From Budvicia aquatica DSM 5075 = ATCC 35567 (lineage in GTDB: Bacteria > Pseudomonadota > Gammaproteobacteria > Enterobacterales > Enterobacteriaceae): 49,051 nucleotides of DNA. Of the stretch, positions 37,384 to 49,006 are shown in pieces. The stretch is taken from positions 90,746 to 139,796 of the forward strand of contig NZ_ATYS01000017.1 of assembly GCF_000427805.1 (NCBI RefSeq), in the 5' to 3' direction. Under the pieces are notes generated by a model. That model was given only the letters and a program-made list of their open reading frames with translations. It did no database searches and was not told the origin of the DNA. Positions within the stretch are counted from its first letter, which is position 1; the number at the start of each line of letters is the position of its first letter. Position numbers and translations under genes: made by a program.

Positions 37384-37940
37384 GCTTGTTCCTCCGCTTT
37401 GTTACTCTCTTTGATGCTTTCTTTATTGCTCTGAGCATCGGCACTCTTGTTTTCGCGCCCTAAATGGTACGCAACCACAATACCGGCCAGCAGCAGCATT
37501 GAAGCCAGCTCAACCGCAAGAACGTAAGGACCAAACAGGCTAACACCCACCCGTTTTGCATCCACCATCTCACCGCTGATCATATTTCCGCTACCGGAAA
37601 CGCTGAAAATAGCCACACAAAGAATAATTAACAGAATTAAGCAGAGTACGGAAGGACCAATCCAGATGCTCGGTTTTAGCCATTCACGCTCTTGCTCAGT
37701 CACTGAGTTACCCAGATTGAGCATCATGACTACGAAAACGAACAGTACCATGATGGCACCGGCATATACGATAATCTCAAGCGCACCGGCAAAGTAAGCG
37801 CCCAGCGAGAAAAACACGCCGGAAATCGCAAGCAGCGACACGATTAAATAGAGTAATGCGTGTACCGGATTGGTATGGCTTATCACCCTTAGCGTTGCCA
37901 AAATGGCGATGGCCGCTGAAATATAAAATGCAACTACCAC
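37380..37940 (-). CDS. nuoJ: NADH-quinone oxidoreductase subunit J
   Basis: Membrane subunit of 186 residues with five hydrophobic spans; the third contains the conserved tyrosine-glycine region [21 protein letters not shown] (cited in part), whose helix takes part in coupling. The C-terminal tail is charged and rich in Ser, Asn, Lys and Glu. It starts 11 bases after nuoI and overlaps nuoK by 4 bases. Confidence 0.97.
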   Translation of the reverse strand: MVVAFYISAAIAILATLRVISHTNPVHALLYLIVSLLAISGVFFSLGAYFAGALEIIVYAGAIMVLFVFVVMMLNLGNSVTEQEREWLKPSIWIGPSVLCLILLIILCVAIFSVSGSGNMISGEMVDAKRVGVSLFGPYVLAVELASMLLLAGIVVAYHLGRENKSADAQSNKESIKESNKAEEQA

Positions 37941-37951
37941 GTTCAGCTCCT

Positions 37952-38494
37952 TTAGGGTAATAGACCTTTGAGGTCAATCGGTTTAGATTCGTTTTCCGCT
38001 TCGCCTTTGGCTTTACCATCAATAGACATACCGGACATACGGTAGAAGCTATATTCAGGGTATTTACCCGGGCCGGAGATCAGTAAATCTTCTTTTTCGT
38101 ACACCAGATCCTGTCGCTTAAAATCAGCCATTTCAAAATCAGGCGTTAACTGAATCGCCGTTGTCGGACAAGCCTCTTCACACATGCCGCAGAAAATACA
38201 GCGTGAGAAGTTAATGCGGAAAAACTCCGGATACCAACGGCCATCCTGCATTTCTGCTTTCTGTAAAGAGATACAGCCAACAGGGCAAGCAACGGCACAC
38301 AGGTTACAGGCTACACAACGCTCTTCGCCGTCAGGATCGCGGGTTAGAACGATACGGCCACGGTAACGAGGCGGTACATAAATAGGAACATCCGGATACA
38401 TTCTGGTATCACGCTTATGGAAAGCGTGTAAGAAGGTAATCCAAAGACTGCGCAGTTGGGTTCCAAAGCCAACCACTAACTCTTTTAACGTCAT
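37952..38494 (-). CDS. nuoI: NADH-quinone oxidoreductase subunit I
   Basis: Peripheral-arm ferredoxin subunit, 180 residues as in E. coli, carrying clusters N6a and N6b. Two classic 4Fe-4S motifs are visible: [12 protein letters not shown] (about 60-71) and [12 protein letters not shown] (about 99-110). An N-terminal amphipathic region ([17 protein letters not shown]) contacts the membrane subunits. It lies 16 bases after nuoH. Confidence 0.98.
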   Translation of the reverse strand: MTLKELVVGFGTQLRSLWITFLHAFHKRDTRMYPDVPIYVPPRYRGRIVLTRDPDGEERCVACNLCAVACPVGCISLQKAEMQDGRWYPEFFRINFSRCIFCGMCEEACPTTAIQLTPDFEMADFKRQDLVYEKEDLLISGPGKYPEYSFYRMSGMSIDGKAKGEAENESKPIDLKGLLP

Positions 38495-38510
38495 GGTTAA
38501 TCTCTCTCCC

Positions 38511-39488
38511 TTATTGCGCTCTGATTAGAATCACTGCGGCAGTTACCAGCAGGTTCAACAGGGTCAATGGTAAACATACGCGCCAGCCAAAGGCCATTAC
38601 TTGGTCATAACGAGGACGAGGTAATGAAGCACGCACCAGAATAAACATCATCATGAAAAACCCTGTTTTCAGGGCAAACCACAGAATCGGAGGTAAGAAC
38701 GGCCCCTGCCAGCCGCCAAAGAACAGCGTAACAATTAAGGCAGAAATAGTAACGATACCGACATATTCACCGACGAAAAACAGACCAAACTTCATGCCTG
38801 AATATTCAATGTGGTAACCATCAGCGATTTCTTGCTCTGCTTCCGGTTGGTCAAACGGATGGCGGTGACATACCGCAATACCCGCAATCACAAAGGTACA
38901 GAAGCCAAAGAACTGAGGAATGACAAACCACAGGTCAGCCTGAGCGGCAACGATATCGCGCATATTGAATGAGCCGGTAACGGCAACAATGCCCATCAGC
39001 GATAAACCTAAAAACACTTCATAGCTTAAGGTTTGAGCTGAAGCACGCATTGCACCAAGCAATGCGTATTTATTGTTACTTGACCAGCCTGCAAACAACA
39101 CCGCATATACCGCCAGCCCCGCCAGCATAAAGAAAAACAGTATGCCGATATTCAGGTCTGAAACACCCCAGGTGGGCGTTACCGGTACAATCGCGAAGGC
39201 CAACAGCATTGAGCAGAAGGCGATCATCGGTGCCAGAGTAAAGATCATCTTGTCAGAGAAGTTAGGAACCCAGTCCTCTTTAAAGAACATCTTGATCATA
39301 TCTGCAACTATCTGCAGCGATCCAAAAGGTCCTACACGGTTTGGTCCGTAACGATCCTGAAACAGAGATAACAGGCGGCGCTCACCGAAACTCATCAGCG
39401 CACCACAAGTTACCACTACCAGCAGGATAACAACGGCCTTTCCTACTGAAATCAAAATGTCGACGGTTTCCGGAGCCAGCCAACTCAT
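38511..39488 (-). CDS. nuoH: NADH-quinone oxidoreductase subunit H
   Basis: Membrane subunit that forms much of the quinone-binding site with NuoB and NuoD. The 325-residue product (E. coli 325) has eight spans and the hallmark [21 protein letters not shown] (cited in part), the quinone-chamber loop [18 protein letters not shown] and the acidic [18 protein letters not shown] segment. It overlaps the nuoG stop by 4 bases. Confidence 0.98.
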   Translation of the reverse strand: MSWLAPETVDILISVGKAVVILLVVVTCGALMSFGERRLLSLFQDRYGPNRVGPFGSLQIVADMIKMFFKEDWVPNFSDKMIFTLAPMIAFCSMLLAFAIVPVTPTWGVSDLNIGILFFFMLAGLAVYAVLFAGWSSNNKYALLGAMRASAQTLSYEVFLGLSLMGIVAVTGSFNMRDIVAAQADLWFVIPQFFGFCTFVIAGIAVCHRHPFDQPEAEQEIADGYHIEYSGMKFGLFFVGEYVGIVTISALIVTLFFGGWQGPFLPPILWFALKTGFFMMMFILVRASLPRPRYDQVMAFGWRVCLPLTLLNLLVTAAVILIRAQ

Positions 39489-42226
39489 ACTGTTGCCTCC
39501 CTCAGGTTTTCAACACGCTCGCCTGCTAATACAGGAGAGATACCCGGTAAACCTAGAGGTAAACCGACCAGTCCCTGTTCCAGAGACTCACTGACTCTTA
39601 CCGGTAGCTTCAGATCTGCACCTGAACAGCTAAAGGCAACTAATGAGCCAGTGCTGACGCTTAATGAGGCCGCATCCTGTGGATTGAGCATGACATAGGC
39701 TTCAGGCATACGCTGTTGAATAACGTCTGAACGCTGAGACATTTCATCACTACCGAACAGATGATAGTAAGGAGCAACACGCCAAGCGTTTTCCGCTTTA
39801 ACCGGAGCCCTAGTGACCGCATCGAAATAAGCCAGAGATGCATTATCCTGTGGCTCAATCAATCGAATGCCCGGATCCCCTGCCCGAAGACTCCCACCGA
39901 CTTCAGACTGGAATTTATTCCACGCCTGAGGTGAGTTCCAGCCCGGAGCCCATGCAAATGGAATTTGCTGACGATCGGCTTCCGGAGCACTGTAACCTTC
40001 CATTGAGTAAGCAAAGGCTGTGTCATTGTCTTTTGGTTGGCGTTTCTCATGCACGTTAACGTCCGCCAGCATTGCAGTACGGCCGCTGTAGCGATGTGGC
40101 TCACGAGCAATTTTCATTCCGCGAATACGGAAAGACGCATCCGGAGCGGCATTCACCATACCGGCCAGCTGTGGGAACTCTTCGGCACAGGCCGACACAA
40201 CGTGATCCAGTAATGTCCAGTCCAGTTGACGGCTGGTATAAACGCTTTGCAGCGAATGTAACCAACGCCAGCTTTCAAGAATGTAGCTCTTGTTTGCCGG
40301 ATCTTTATCGTAGAACGAAGGCTCATAAACTTGGAAGAAGCGCTGAGCACGGCCTTCCTGATTAACTAAGGTACCGTCGCTCTCTGCAAAGCTTGCTGCG
40401 GAAAGAATCATGGTCGCTTTATCCATCACCGCGGTACGCTGATGGTCAACGACGATCAGGTTCTCAACTTTAGCTAACGCAGCATCTACCCTGTCGGCCG
40501 GCGCATGACGATAAAGGTCATTTTCCATCACAATCAGCGTATCAGCTTCACCGCTTTCAATTTGGGCTAAAGCATCATTGATTGAGCTACCGCCCATCAT
40601 AGCAACGCCCATACTGTTAGCTTCTGCTGCGACAAAGGTAATACCCGTTTCCAGACCTTTCTGTTTTAAAGCTAAAGCAATATTTGCCGCGGCCTGAATA
40701 ATATCGTCACTGGCTGCACCACTACCGGTAACAATCAGTGGCTTTCTTGCGCCGGATAATGCCTGAGCAATAATATCAACTTTACCATTCAGCGAAGCCG
40801 GTAAATCAAGCGCATTCGGTGCTTTACCGTCGATAGCATGAGCGATAGCAAAACCTAAACGCGCCTGCTCTTCAACCGATGCACTGTAGTTCCATGCCGC
40901 GACATCATCCAGACGGGTTTTATCTACGTTGGTGGTAAACAACGGATATTTAGCATGCTGTCCGATATTCTGAATCGCCGCAATTTGCCAGTCAGCAACA
41001 CGCTGTGCTGCAGCCATTTCGCGAGCTTTGCCTTTTACTGCCTGACGCAGAGCCAGAGCTATACGCGCGCCGGTTTGAGTGACATCTTCACCCAATACCA
41101 GAACCGCATCGTAGCTTTCCATCTCACGCAGCGAAGGGGTATAAATTCCGCTTTCACGCAGAACCTTTTGCATCAGTTGAACGCGGGCTAATTCTGCTGC
41201 CCCCATACCGGTTGAGAAGTTCTCAGCACCGACCAACTGGCGTAAAGCAAAGTTACTTTCCAGACTGGCGCGCGGTGAACCAATACCGATGGTTTTCTTC
41301 GACTGACGTAAAACGTCTGCGGCACCCTGCATAGCCTGCTCAGGGTTAAGATTTACCCAGTCAACGCCACGCAATTGCAGCGGATGACGCGGGCGATCTT
41401 TCAAATTGACATAACCGTAACCAAAACGGCCACGGTCACATAAGAAATGGTGGTTTACCGTACCGTTATAGCGGTTCTCAATACGGCGAAGTTCGCCATA
41501 ACGCTCGCCCGGGCTGGTATTACAACCTACGCTGCACTGTTGACAGATGCTTGGCGCGAACTGCATATCCCATTTACGGTTATAACGATCTGAGTGGGTT
41601 TTATCGGTGAATACACCGGTAGGACACACTTCAACCAGGTTGCCGGAGAATTCACTTTCTAAAGTGCCATCTTCAGGGCGACCAAAATAAACGTTGTCAT
41701 GGGCACCGTATACGCCTAAGTCTTCACCACCCGCATAATCTTTGTAATAACGAACGCAGCGGTAACAGGCGATACAACGGTTCATTTCATGGTTAATGAA
41801 AGGCCCCAGGTCCTGATTATTGTGCGTACGCTTATTAAAACGATATTTGCGGAAGCTATGACCCGTCATTACGGTCATATCCTGCAAATGACAGTTTCCG
41901 CCCTCTTCACAGACCGGACAGTCGTGAGGATGGTTTACCATTAAAAATTCCACCACAGCTTCGCGGAACTTCTTGGCTTCTTCATCTTCAATAGCAATAA
42001 AGCTACCGTCAGATGCCGGAGTCATACAAGACATCACCAAACGCCCGCGTTTATCATCAGGCCCCTGGAATTGCTTAACCGCACATTGGCGGCAAGCGCC
42101 GACGCTACCTAACGCCGGATGCCAGCAAAAGTAAGGAATATCAAGGCCGAGCGAGAGACAAGCCTGTAACAGGTTCTCAGCGCCGTCAACTTCATATTCT
42201 TTGCCGTCTACATGAATCGTTGCCAT
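39485..42226 (-). CDS. nuoG: NADH-quinone oxidoreductase subunit G
   Basis: Large peripheral-arm subunit with molybdopterin-oxidoreductase ancestry, 913 residues from the ATG at 42226 ([13 protein letters not shown]). An ATG at 42235 with GGGAAGC close upstream is a plausible alternative. Cluster ligands: N1b in [16 protein letters not shown]5 in [13 protein letters not shown]4 in CIACYRC with the later CPTGVF cysteine; and the extra N7 set CQQCSVGC with FLCDRG, found in E. coli-type but not mitochondrial enzymes. The C-terminal about 650 residues carry no visible molybdopterin-ligand residue. It overlaps nuoH by 4 bases. Confidence 0.96.
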   Translation of the reverse strand: MATIHVDGKEYEVDGAENLLQACLSLGLDIPYFCWHPALGSVGACRQCAVKQFQGPDDKRGRLVMSCMTPASDGSFIAIEDEEAKKFREAVVEFLMVNHPHDCPVCEEGGNCHLQDMTVMTGHSFRKYRFNKRTHNNQDLGPFINHEMNRCIACYRCVRYYKDYAGGEDLGVYGAHDNVYFGRPEDGTLESEFSGNLVEVCPTGVFTDKTHSDRYNRKWDMQFAPSICQQCSVGCNTSPGERYGELRRIENRYNGTVNHHFLCDRGRFGYGYVNLKDRPRHPLQLRGVDWVNLNPEQAMQGAADVLRQSKKTIGIGSPRASLESNFALRQLVGAENFSTGMGAAELARVQLMQKVLRESGIYTPSLREMESYDAVLVLGEDVTQTGARIALALRQAVKGKAREMAAAQRVADWQIAAIQNIGQHAKYPLFTTNVDKTRLDDVAAWNYSASVEEQARLGFAIAHAIDGKAPNALDLPASLNGKVDIIAQALSGARKPLIVTGSGAASDDIIQAAANIALALKQKGLETGITFVAAEANSMGVAMMGGSSINDALAQIESGEADTLIVMENDLYRHAPADRVDAALAKVENLIVVDHQRTAVMDKATMILSAASFAESDGTLVNQEGRAQRFFQVYEPSFYDKDPANKSYILESWRWLHSLQSVYTSRQLDWTLLDHVVSACAEEFPQLAGMVNAAPDASFRIRGMKIAREPHRYSGRTAMLADVNVHEKRQPKDNDTAFAYSMEGYSAPEADRQQIPFAWAPGWNSPQAWNKFQSEVGGSLRAGDPGIRLIEPQDNASLAYFDAVTRAPVKAENAWRVAPYYHLFGSDEMSQRSDVIQQRMPEAYVMLNPQDAASLSVSTGSLVAFSCSGADLKLPVRVSESLEQGLVGLPLGLPGISPVLAGERVENLREATV

Positions 42227-42245
42227 AGTCAGCATGCTTCCCGTA

Positions 42246-42261
42246 GCCCGCAACTGCGGGC
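42246..42261. other. Hairpin in the nuoF-nuoG gap
   Basis: GCCCGCA (42246-42252) and TGCGGGC (42255-42261) form a perfect 7-bp GC-rich stem with a 2-base loop, immediately upstream of the nuoG ribosome site. No T tract follows on the minus strand. It could stabilise or process the mRNA between the electron-input genes and the rest of the operon. Confidence 0.6.
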
Positions 42262-42303
42262 ATATAACTTAAAAAATTCGTTACCAGATATCGTCTTAGA
42301 CGA

Positions 42304-43671
42304 TTACCAACGCTGCTTAAGCAGGTTTGGCTGGATACCGGCGATAGCGTTCAGATTATTAAATGTTTTAACTTTGATGCCCGCTTCAAACTCTTCGCGG
42401 AAATACTTAATCGCGCTTTGCAACGGCTCAACGGCTCCCGGCGCAAGCGCACAGAATGTATGACCCGGAGACAGGAAGCGACACAGCTGTTCAAGGGTTT
42501 CAATATCGCCCGGCTGGCCTTCCCCACGTTCTAATGCAGTTAAGATTTTCACGCTCCACGGTAAACCGTCACGGCAAGGCGTACACCAGCCGCAGGATTC
42601 GCGTGCGAAGAACTCTTCAATATTACGGGTTAATCCGACCATATTGATCTTATCATCAACAGCCATGGCTAATGCGGTACCTAAACGGCTTCCGGCTTTA
42701 GCGATATTGGCAAAGTCCATCGGTAAGTCGAGGTGAGCATCAGTCAGGAAATCAGTACCTGCACCACCCGGCTGCCAGGCTTTCAGTTTCAGACCGTCTT
42801 GCATACCGCCGGCGTAATCTTCTAATAATTCACGCGCTGTAATACCAAACGGCAATTCCCAAAGCCCCGGGTTTTTCACCCGACCAGAGAAGCCCATTAA
42901 TTTAGTGCCTGCGTCTTCGCTCTTACTTGCCGATAATCCGCGATACCACTGAGGACCGTGCTCAATAATTGACGGCACGTTACATAAGGTTTCAACGTTA
43001 TTAACACAGGTCGGTTTACCCCATGCACCGGAAGTTGCCGGGAATGGTGGCTTAGAACGAGGATTGGCACGACGGCCTTCAAGAGAGTTAATTAATGCAG
43101 TTTCTTCACCGCAGATATAACGCCCGGCACCGGTATGAACAAACAGTTCAAAATCGAAGCCGCTGCCCAGAATATTTTTACCCAAGAACCCGGCTTTTTT
43201 CGCCTCTTCAATGGCCTGACGCAGGTTTTCTGCCGCTTCGATATATTCGCCGCGTAGGAAGATATAACCGCGATAAGCTTTAAGTGCGAAGCCGCCGATC
43301 AGCATGCCTTCAACCAGAAGATGGGGTAACTGCTCCATCAACAGGCGGTCTTTATAGGTACCCGGCTCCATTTCATCCGCATTACACAGGATGTAACGAA
43401 CGTTCATGCTTTCGTCTTTCGGCATCAGGCTCCACTTAAGACCGGTGGAGAAACCCGCACCGCCGCGGCCGCTAAGCCCGGAGTCTTTCACCGTAGAAAC
43501 GATATCATCCGGAGACATACCTTTCAGCGCTTTTTCAGCACCGACATAGCCACTTTTAGCCCGATACTCATCAAACCATACCGGCTGCTGGTCAGCACGC
43601 AGGCGCCAAGTCAGCGGATGCTGCTCTTCCGTAAGAATACGTTGCGTTCCTAAAAAAGTTGACCCGCTCAT
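42304..43671 (-). CDS. nuoF: NADH-quinone oxidoreductase subunit F
   Basis: NADH-binding flavoprotein subunit, 455 residues, holding FMN and cluster N3. The FMN/NADH glycine-rich region is [16 protein letters not shown] (about 65-80), with the [19 protein letters not shown] block in mid-sequence. N3 ligands are ESCGWCTPC and the later HTFCALA cysteine. The gene overlaps the nuoE stop by 4 bases and is followed by a 77-base gap with a hairpin before nuoG. Confidence 0.98.
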   Translation of the reverse strand: MSGSTFLGTQRILTEEQHPLTWRLRADQQPVWFDEYRAKSGYVGAEKALKGMSPDDIVSTVKDSGLSGRGGAGFSTGLKWSLMPKDESMNVRYILCNADEMEPGTYKDRLLMEQLPHLLVEGMLIGGFALKAYRGYIFLRGEYIEAAENLRQAIEEAKKAGFLGKNILGSGFDFELFVHTGAGRYICGEETALINSLEGRRANPRSKPPFPATSGAWGKPTCVNNVETLCNVPSIIEHGPQWYRGLSASKSEDAGTKLMGFSGRVKNPGLWELPFGITARELLEDYAGGMQDGLKLKAWQPGGAGTDFLTDAHLDLPMDFANIAKAGSRLGTALAMAVDDKINMVGLTRNIEEFFARESCGWCTPCRDGLPWSVKILTALERGEGQPGDIETLEQLCRFLSPGHTFCALAPGAVEPLQSAIKYFREEFEAGIKVKTFNNLNAIAGIQPNLLKQRW

Positions 43672-44153
43672 TGATATTGCTCCAGTAGTTTCTCAATATC
43701 TTCCGGCTTCAGATGCTCATGAGTATCTTCGTCCACCATCATGCTAGGCCCCTTATCGCAGTTACCTAAACAGCAGGTCGGTAACAGCGTAAAGCGCCCG
43801 TCGAAAGTGGTCTGGCCCGGTTTGATATCCAGTTTTTTCTCAAGAGCAGCCTGAATTCCCTGATATCCATTGATATAACACACCACGCTATCGCAGTAGC
43901 GAATCACATGGCGGCCAACCGGACGACGGTAAATTTGGCTATAAAAAGTCGCTACGCCTTCAACATCACTGGCAGGAATGCCCAGTACTTCAGCAATCGC
44001 ATTGATAGCACCATCCGGAACCCAACCGCGCTTTTTCTGCACCAGCTTTAAAGCTTCAATCGATGCAGCTCTTGGGTCTTCATAATGATGTTTCTCATGC
44101 TCGATGGCATCAAGTTCTTCAGCGCTCAGCGTGAAAATTTCTTTATCGGTCAT
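43668..44153 (-). CDS. nuoE: NADH-quinone oxidoreductase subunit E
   Basis: Thioredoxin-like 2Fe-2S subunit of 161 residues carrying cluster N1a. The four ligands are in [10 protein letters not shown] and [13 protein letters not shown]. It partners NuoF in the NADH module. It starts 2 bases after the nuoCD stop and overlaps nuoF by 4 bases. Confidence 0.97.
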   Translation of the reverse strand: MTDKEIFTLSAEELDAIEHEKHHYEDPRAASIEALKLVQKKRGWVPDGAINAIAEVLGIPASDVEGVATFYSQIYRRPVGRHVIRYCDSVVCYINGYQGIQAALEKKLDIKPGQTTFDGRFTLLPTCCLGNCDKGPSMMVDEDTHEHLKPEDIEKLLEQYQ

Positions 44154-44155
44154 AA

Positions 44156-45952
44156 CTAGCGATCCACGTCTGACATAACAAAATCAATACTGCCCAGATA
44201 GACAATTAAGTCTGATACTAAACAGCCACGAATGACGGACGGGATCTGCTGCAAGTGTGCATAGCTTGGCGTACGAACCCGAGTACGGTAGCTCATGGTG
44301 CCGCCGTCGCTGGTTAAGTAGTAGCTGTTGATCCCTTTGGTTGCTTCCACCATTTGGAAAGATTCATTGGCTGGCATAACCGGACCCCATGATACCTGTA
44401 AGAAATGGGTAATCAGGGTTTCGATATGCTGCAATGAACGCTCTTTTGGCGGTGGCGTAGTAAGCGGATGGTCTGCTTTAAACGGCCCTTCAGGCATATT
44501 ATCCAGACACTGTTGCAAAATACGTAAGCTCTGGCGTAACTCTTCAACCTTCAGCATGACGCGGTCATAAGAATCGCCGTTATAACTGATCGGTACTTCA
44601 AACTCGAAGTTCTCATAGCCTGAATAAGGGCGGGCTTTACGGATATCAAAATCAATCCCCGTTGCGCGCAGCCCTGCACCGGTAACGCCCCATGCCAGCG
44701 CCTCTTCAGCACTGTATTGAGCAACGCCGATAGTACGGCCTTTCAGAATAGTATTTTTTAGCGCAGCCTTAACGTAGGACTCTAGGCGCTTAGGCATCCA
44801 GTTTAAGAACTCACGCAGTAGCCCTTCCCAGCCTTTCGGTAGATCATGCGCTACACCGCCGATGCGGAACCAGGCCGGATGCATACGAAAACCGGTAATG
44901 GCTTCAACGATATCATAAATACGGGCTCGATCGCTGAAAGCGAAGAACACCGGCGTCATTGCACCGACGTCCTGAATATAGGTAGAGATATACAGTAAGT
45001 GGCTGTTAATACGAAACAGCTCAGACAGCATAACCCTGATAACTTTTACTCTATCAGGAACTTCAATGCCGGCCAGTTTTTCAACGGCTAAGATATAGGG
45101 CATTTCATTTACGCAGCCACCGAGGTATTCGATACGATCGGTAAACGGAATGTAACTGTGCCATGTCTGGCGCTCACCCATTTTTTCTGCGCCGCGATGG
45201 TGATAACCGATATCCGGCACGCAGTCGATAATCTCTTCACCATCAAGCTGTAAAACAATACGGAAAGCACCGTGTGAAGACGGATGGTTAGGACCCAGGT
45301 TAAGGAACATAAAGTCCTCATTTTGGGTACCGCGCTTCATGCCCCACTCTTCAGGCTTGAAGGTCATGGCTTCCATCTCCAGATCTTCTTTGGCTTTAGT
45401 CAACACAAAGGGATCGAATTCGGTGGCACGAGCCGGGTAGTCTTTACGCAATGGATGCCCTTCCCAACTGTCCGGCATCATAATGCGACGTAGGTTTGGA
45501 TGGCCATCAATGGTGATACCAAACATTTCCCAAGTTTCACGCTCATACCAGTTAGCGTTCGGAAATATTTTGGTCACGGTAGGTACGTGAAGATCGTTTT
45601 CTGCCAGCGCCACTTTCAACATAATGTCTTTGTTGCGCTCAATTGAAATCAGGTGGTAGAAGACGGAAAAATCCGCAGCCGGTAAACCGTTGCGGTGGGT
45701 ACGTAAGCGCTCATCAACACCATGTAAGTCAAACAGCATGACATAAGGTTTTGGTTGCTTACGCAAAAAGGTCATGATCTCTAAAAGTTGCTCGCGCTTA
45801 ACCCACACTACCGGAACACCGGTACGCGTAGGCTGTACGGTAAAGGCATCTGGCCCAAAACGGTTGCGCAGTTCACCTATTACCGGATCATCGAGATGAT
45901 CACGTGTTTCCCAAGCTGGTTGGGCGAGCTCTTGCGTCATCGGATCTGTCAT
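44156..45952 (-). CDS. nuoC: NADH-quinone oxidoreductase fused subunit C/D
   Basis: A single 598-residue protein joins NuoC (about 1-190, with the [14 protein letters not shown] and [10 protein letters not shown] blocks) and NuoD (about 210-598), the fusion typical of Enterobacterales. The NuoD half has the quinone-site [12 protein letters not shown] histidine loop, the [12 protein letters not shown] block and the NiFe-hydrogenase-like C-terminus ending in FVMSDVDR. It follows nuoB after 54 bases and nearly abuts nuoE. Confidence 0.98.
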   Translation of the reverse strand: MTDPMTQELAQPAWETRDHLDDPVIGELRNRFGPDAFTVQPTRTGVPVVWVKREQLLEIMTFLRKQPKPYVMLFDLHGVDERLRTHRNGLPAADFSVFYHLISIERNKDIMLKVALAENDLHVPTVTKIFPNANWYERETWEMFGITIDGHPNLRRIMMPDSWEGHPLRKDYPARATEFDPFVLTKAKEDLEMEAMTFKPEEWGMKRGTQNEDFMFLNLGPNHPSSHGAFRIVLQLDGEEIIDCVPDIGYHHRGAEKMGERQTWHSYIPFTDRIEYLGGCVNEMPYILAVEKLAGIEVPDRVKVIRVMLSELFRINSHLLYISTYIQDVGAMTPVFFAFSDRARIYDIVEAITGFRMHPAWFRIGGVAHDLPKGWEGLLREFLNWMPKRLESYVKAALKNTILKGRTIGVAQYSAEEALAWGVTGAGLRATGIDFDIRKARPYSGYENFEFEVPISYNGDSYDRVMLKVEELRQSLRILQQCLDNMPEGPFKADHPLTTPPPKERSLQHIETLITHFLQVSWGPVMPANESFQMVEATKGINSYYLTSDGGTMSYRTRVRTPSYAHLQQIPSVIRGCLVSDLIVYLGSIDFVMSDVDR

Positions 45953-46006
45953 AATTGTTTTCGCCGCTCATTACTCAAAATAAATTCAGATTTATTGCTT
46001 CAGTGG

Positions 46007-46681
46007 TTAAATTTCGTCTGGCGTACGCAGATTAGTGACAGCAATACGCTCACCGCGCTTGCGTTCTTTTTCTGACTGCATATTAGCCCGGTAAACACCC
46101 TGCTCACCAACAACCCATGAAAGCGGACGACGTTCTTTACCGATGGACTCTTGCAATAATAATAGTGCCTGCATGTAAGCTTCAGGACGCGGCGGACAAC
46201 CGGGAATATAAACATCAACCGGTAAAAATTTATCAACGCCTTGTACTACAGAATAAATATCATACATACCGCCGGAGTTAGCACAGGCACCCATTGAGAT
46301 AACCCATTTAGGCTCAAGCATTTGCTCATATAAACGCTGGATTACCGGGGCCATTTTCACAAAGCAAGTGCCGGCAACAACCATAAAGTCAGCCTGACGC
46401 GGAGAGGCGCGCAATACTTCTGCACCAAAACGTGAAATATCATGAACGGCGGTAAATGAAGTTACCATCTCTACGTAACAACAAGAGAGGCCAAAGTTAA
46501 AAGGCCAAAGAGAGTTTTTACGCCCCCAGTTAACCACATCATTAAGGGCGGTATCGAGCTTGCCCATATAAATGCCTTTGTGAGCATCTTGCTCTAGGGG
46601 ATCGGTGACGATTTCTTGCTTTTGCAGCGGATAACGATCATTTTCACCGTCAATATCTACGCGAGTGAGCGTATATTTCAT
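46007..46681 (-). CDS. nuoB: NADH-quinone oxidoreductase subunit B
   Basis: Carries cluster N2, the last electron donor before quinone. The adjacent cysteines are Cys67-Cys68 (LSCCYVEM), with further ligands in GTCF and GCPPRP. The ATG at 46681, after GAGG, gives 224 residues; a TTG two codons upstream is unlikely. Compared with the E. coli protein as I recall it, there is a four-residue insertion just before the first cluster motif (around [14 protein letters not shown]). Confidence 0.97.
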   Translation of the reverse strand: MKYTLTRVDIDGENDRYPLQKQEIVTDPLEQDAHKGIYMGKLDTALNDVVNWGRKNSLWPFNFGLSCCYVEMVTSFTAVHDISRFGAEVLRASPRQADFMVVAGTCFVKMAPVIQRLYEQMLEPKWVISMGACANSGGMYDIYSVVQGVDKFLPVDVYIPGCPPRPEAYMQALLLLQESIGKERRPLSWVVGEQGVYRANMQSEKERKRGERIAVTNLRTPDEI

Positions 46682-46699
46682 CTTCAAGCCTCGCTGTTA

Positions 46700-47128
46700 C
46701 TAAAAATTGCTAGGGGTATTATTTGTATTCTTCAACTGACGTTTAGAACGCTGAGGCGTCCAGTCAAGTGCACCAATGCGCACTAAATAAAATAGTCCGG
46801 CCAGAAGAACAAAAATGAAAATGGCAGCTTCGATAAATCCAATCCAACCGCTTTCACGGACAGAGACCGACCACGCAAACAGATAGAGGGCTTCAACATC
46901 GAAGATGACGAAAAACATGGCAACCAGGTAGAATTTAGCGGAGAGGCGCAGACGCGCCGATCCTACTGCATCAATACCTGATTCATAAGGCGTATTCTTG
47001 GTTCTTGCTCTGGCACGTCCACCGAGGAAGTACGCACCAACTAGCATTAAGGCACACAGGCCAAGTGCTACAACAAGGAATACGGCAAAAGCCCAATGAT
47101 GGGCGGCAACTTCAGTACTTGTAGGCAT
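46700..47128 (-). CDS. nuoA: NADH-quinone oxidoreductase subunit A
   Basis: First gene of the nuo operon. A 142-residue, three-span membrane subunit that sits beside NuoH and NuoJ at the quinone site. Conserved blocks are [18 protein letters not shown] and [26 protein letters not shown] (cited in part), with the membrane acidic residues in FDVEA. AAGAG lies about 5 bases before the ATG. It begins 18 bases before nuoB. Confidence 0.97.
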   Translation of the reverse strand: MPTSTEVAAHHWAFAVFLVVALGLCALMLVGAYFLGGRARARTKNTPYESGIDAVGSARLRLSAKFYLVAMFFVIFDVEALYLFAWSVSVRESGWIGFIEAAIFIFVLLAGLFYLVRIGALDWTPQRSKRQLKNTNNTPSNF

Positions 47129-47662
47129 ATGCTCTTACTACTCTTAAAAATAGTATTTACCGGATCGCATAAATGTGGCCAATCCGATGACTACGTCGAT
47201 TAAAGGGAAAAAACGTCCATACCCAAAAGCTATTCATTATCTTATGCAATGATTAATGTGGAGTTTTACTCTTTTCAACAACATTTTGTCAACATCAACA
47301 AAACATTTATCAATACAAGTCACAAAAATAACGTCATAACTCTCATTACTAACTAAATCGAGTCAGCAAAACGGATACGACAACTCAATCAGTTCGCTAT
47401 TTTGACAGAAATAGATATTTTTACCACCTTTCAATCGGGGCTTTTTCTTTGATGCAGAGCACAGGAATAAACATTTCTTTCATAGATATACAAAGCACAT
47501 CAACCCTTATCTATCAAAGTAAAGTAAATTCCTTTATAATCAGTAACTATAAAGATATTTCCCTTTCTATTTTCAATCAGCATCAACCTCCAAAACCCTA
47601 AATCAATACTCTAATGGGGGCTTAATTGGGGGCTTATCGTGCTAGGTAAAATGAGGCCCAAA
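47129..47662. other. nuo upstream region and integrase leader
   Basis: About 530 very AT-rich bases with no supported gene. It should hold the nuo promoters, which in E. coli lie far upstream and bind ArcA, NarL, IHF and Fis; I see no unambiguous matches. No tRNA or tmRNA gene is present to serve as an integrase attachment site. A 10-base direct repeat near the integrase end is listed separately. Confidence 0.5.
47615..47636 (+). repeat. Direct repeat before the integrase gene
   Basis: TGGGGGCTTA occurs twice (47615-47624 and 47627-47636), starting 12 bases apart, 27-48 bases before the integrase ATG. Short direct repeats next to a tyrosine integrase gene are typical arm-type binding sites, so this may be part of an attachment region or an autoregulatory site. 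Confidence 0.5.
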
Positions 47663-48856
47663 ATGTCTTCACTTAATGCTCGTCAGGTCGATACCGCTAA
47701 ACCTAGGGATAAACCTTACAAACTATCAGATGGAGGAGGTTTATACCTTCTGATTAATACCAATGGCTCAAAATACTGGAAACTAAAATATCGCATATCA
47801 AGTAAAGAGAAAAAACTTTCATTTGGTGTCTATCCCGACGTATCACTTGCTGATGCAAGAAACAAGCGGGATGAGGCCAGAAAAATAATTGCGACCGGAG
47901 AAGATCCAAGTGAAGTTAAAAAGTCTAAGCAAATAGCAAAAAAATTATTCAATGAAAATACTTTTGAAGCCATTGCGATTGAATGGTACACAGGGAAAAT
48001 CTCCACATGGTCAAAAAACTATGCGAGTTATGTCATTCAAGCATTTAAAAATAATGTGTTTCCGTTTATAGGTAACCGCCCTATTTCTGATATTAAGCCT
48101 CTGGAGCTTCTGGCTTTACTACAGCGGATAGAAAAACGTAACGCACCTCAATTAGCCAGTAAGGTAAGACAACTCTGTGGGGAGGCTTTCCGTTATGCCA
48201 TTATTACCGGCCGAGCTGAATATAATCCAGCCCCCGACCTTGCAAGTGCCATGCAAAGCTATCAAAAACAGCACAATCCTTTTCTATTAGTACAAGAGCT
48301 CCCTGAGTTCTTAAATAAGCTAACACAATACACGGGGAGTTTCATTACCCACCATGCTACTCGACTCCTGATGTTAACCGGATTGAGAACCACTGAATTA
48401 CGGTCAGCAGAATGGATAGAAATTGATTTTGATAAAATGCTATGGGAAATACCGAAGTCTAGAATGAAGATGAAAAGAAATCATTTAGTCCCGTTATCTC
48501 AGCAAGCGTTGATAACACTGCGCTGTTTACAGCATATCACTGGTGGGCATTCTCTTATATTTCCCGGTCGCAATGACAATAGTAAGCCTATGAGTGTTGC
48601 TAGTATAAATCAGTTATTAAGGGCTCTTGGTTACAATGGTAAAGCCACTGGGCATGGTTTTCGCCACACGATGAGTACTATTCTGCATGAACAGGGTTAC
48701 AACACCGCATGGATTGAATCTCAGCTTGCTCATGCCGACAAAAACTCCATCCGAGGTACCTATAACCATGCTCAGTATCTGGATGGCAGACGTGAGATGT
48801 TGCAGTGGTATGCTGACTATATGGATAAACTCGAAAAAGAAGGCCTAGTCTGTTGA
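47663..48856 (+). CDS. int: P4-type tyrosine recombinase (integrase)
   Basis: Site-specific recombinase of 397 residues from the ATG at 47663, with GAGG about 8 bases upstream; a GTG at 47639 and an ATG at 47651 are in frame but extend beyond the family start. The N-terminal DUF4102-type arm-binding domain has KPYKLSDGGGLYLLI and SFGVYPDVSLADAR. The catalytic set is complete: Arg242 (LTGLRTTEL), His331 and Arg334 (HGFRHT), His357 (AHAD) and nucleophile Tyr367 (GTYNHAQYL). The gene is intact and rich in rare AGA/ATA codons compared with its neighbours, consistent with transfer. It probably marks the left end of a genomic island. Confidence 0.95.
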   Translation: MSSLNARQVDTAKPRDKPYKLSDGGGLYLLINTNGSKYWKLKYRISSKEKKLSFGVYPDVSLADARNKRDEARKIIATGEDPSEVKKSKQIAKKLFNENTFEAIAIEWYTGKISTWSKNYASYVIQAFKNNVFPFIGNRPISDIKPLELLALLQRIEKRNAPQLASKVRQLCGEAFRYAIITGRAEYNPAPDLASAMQSYQKQHNPFLLVQELPEFLNKLTQYTGSFITHHATRLLMLTGLRTTELRSAEWIEIDFDKMLWEIPKSRMKMKRNHLVPLSQQALITLRCLQHITGGHSLIFPGRNDNSKPMSVASINQLLRALGYNGKATGHGFRHTMSTILHEQGYNTAWIESQLAHADKNSIRGTYNHAQYLDGRREMLQWYADYMDKLEKEGLVC

Positions 48857-48904
48857 AGAAACGGTATTTGGCGTTCTAAGGCAGTCAGTAAAATAAAGAG
48901 AAAA

Positions 48905-48929
48905 GAGGGGAGGCTTTTGGCCTCCCCTC
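48905..48929. terminator. Strong hairpin after the integrase gene
   Basis: A perfect 10-bp stem (GAGGGGAGGC, 48905-48914, with 48920-48929) and a 5-base loop lie 48 bases after the integrase stop. No T tract follows, so it may act in both directions only weakly, or protect the adjacent mobile element from read-through. Confidence 0.5.
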
Positions 48930-48939
48930 AGACTGATGA

Positions 48940-48969
48940 CAAAGTCCTAGTCAAAAGGCTAGGACTTTG
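48940..48969. repeat. Second inverted repeat after the integrase gene
   Basis: CAAAGTCCTAG (48940-48950) pairs perfectly with CTAGGACTTTG (48959-48969), 11 bp with an 8-base loop, ten bases after the previous hairpin. It precedes a transposase start and may belong to the insertion sequence's leader. Confidence 0.6.
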
Positions 48970-49006
48970 ATCTAATAAGGTCAGTACAAAAAATGGACTG
49001 ACTACC

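Noticed and set aside
47286..47298. FNR-like sequence TTGTCAACATCAA upstream of nuoA
   Set aside because: One base short of the required 14-base spacing and the left half is imperfect.
47129..47662. tRNA or tmRNA gene as integrase attachment target
   Set aside because: No cloverleaf, TTCGA-type T-loop or CCA-type end was seen next to the integrase.
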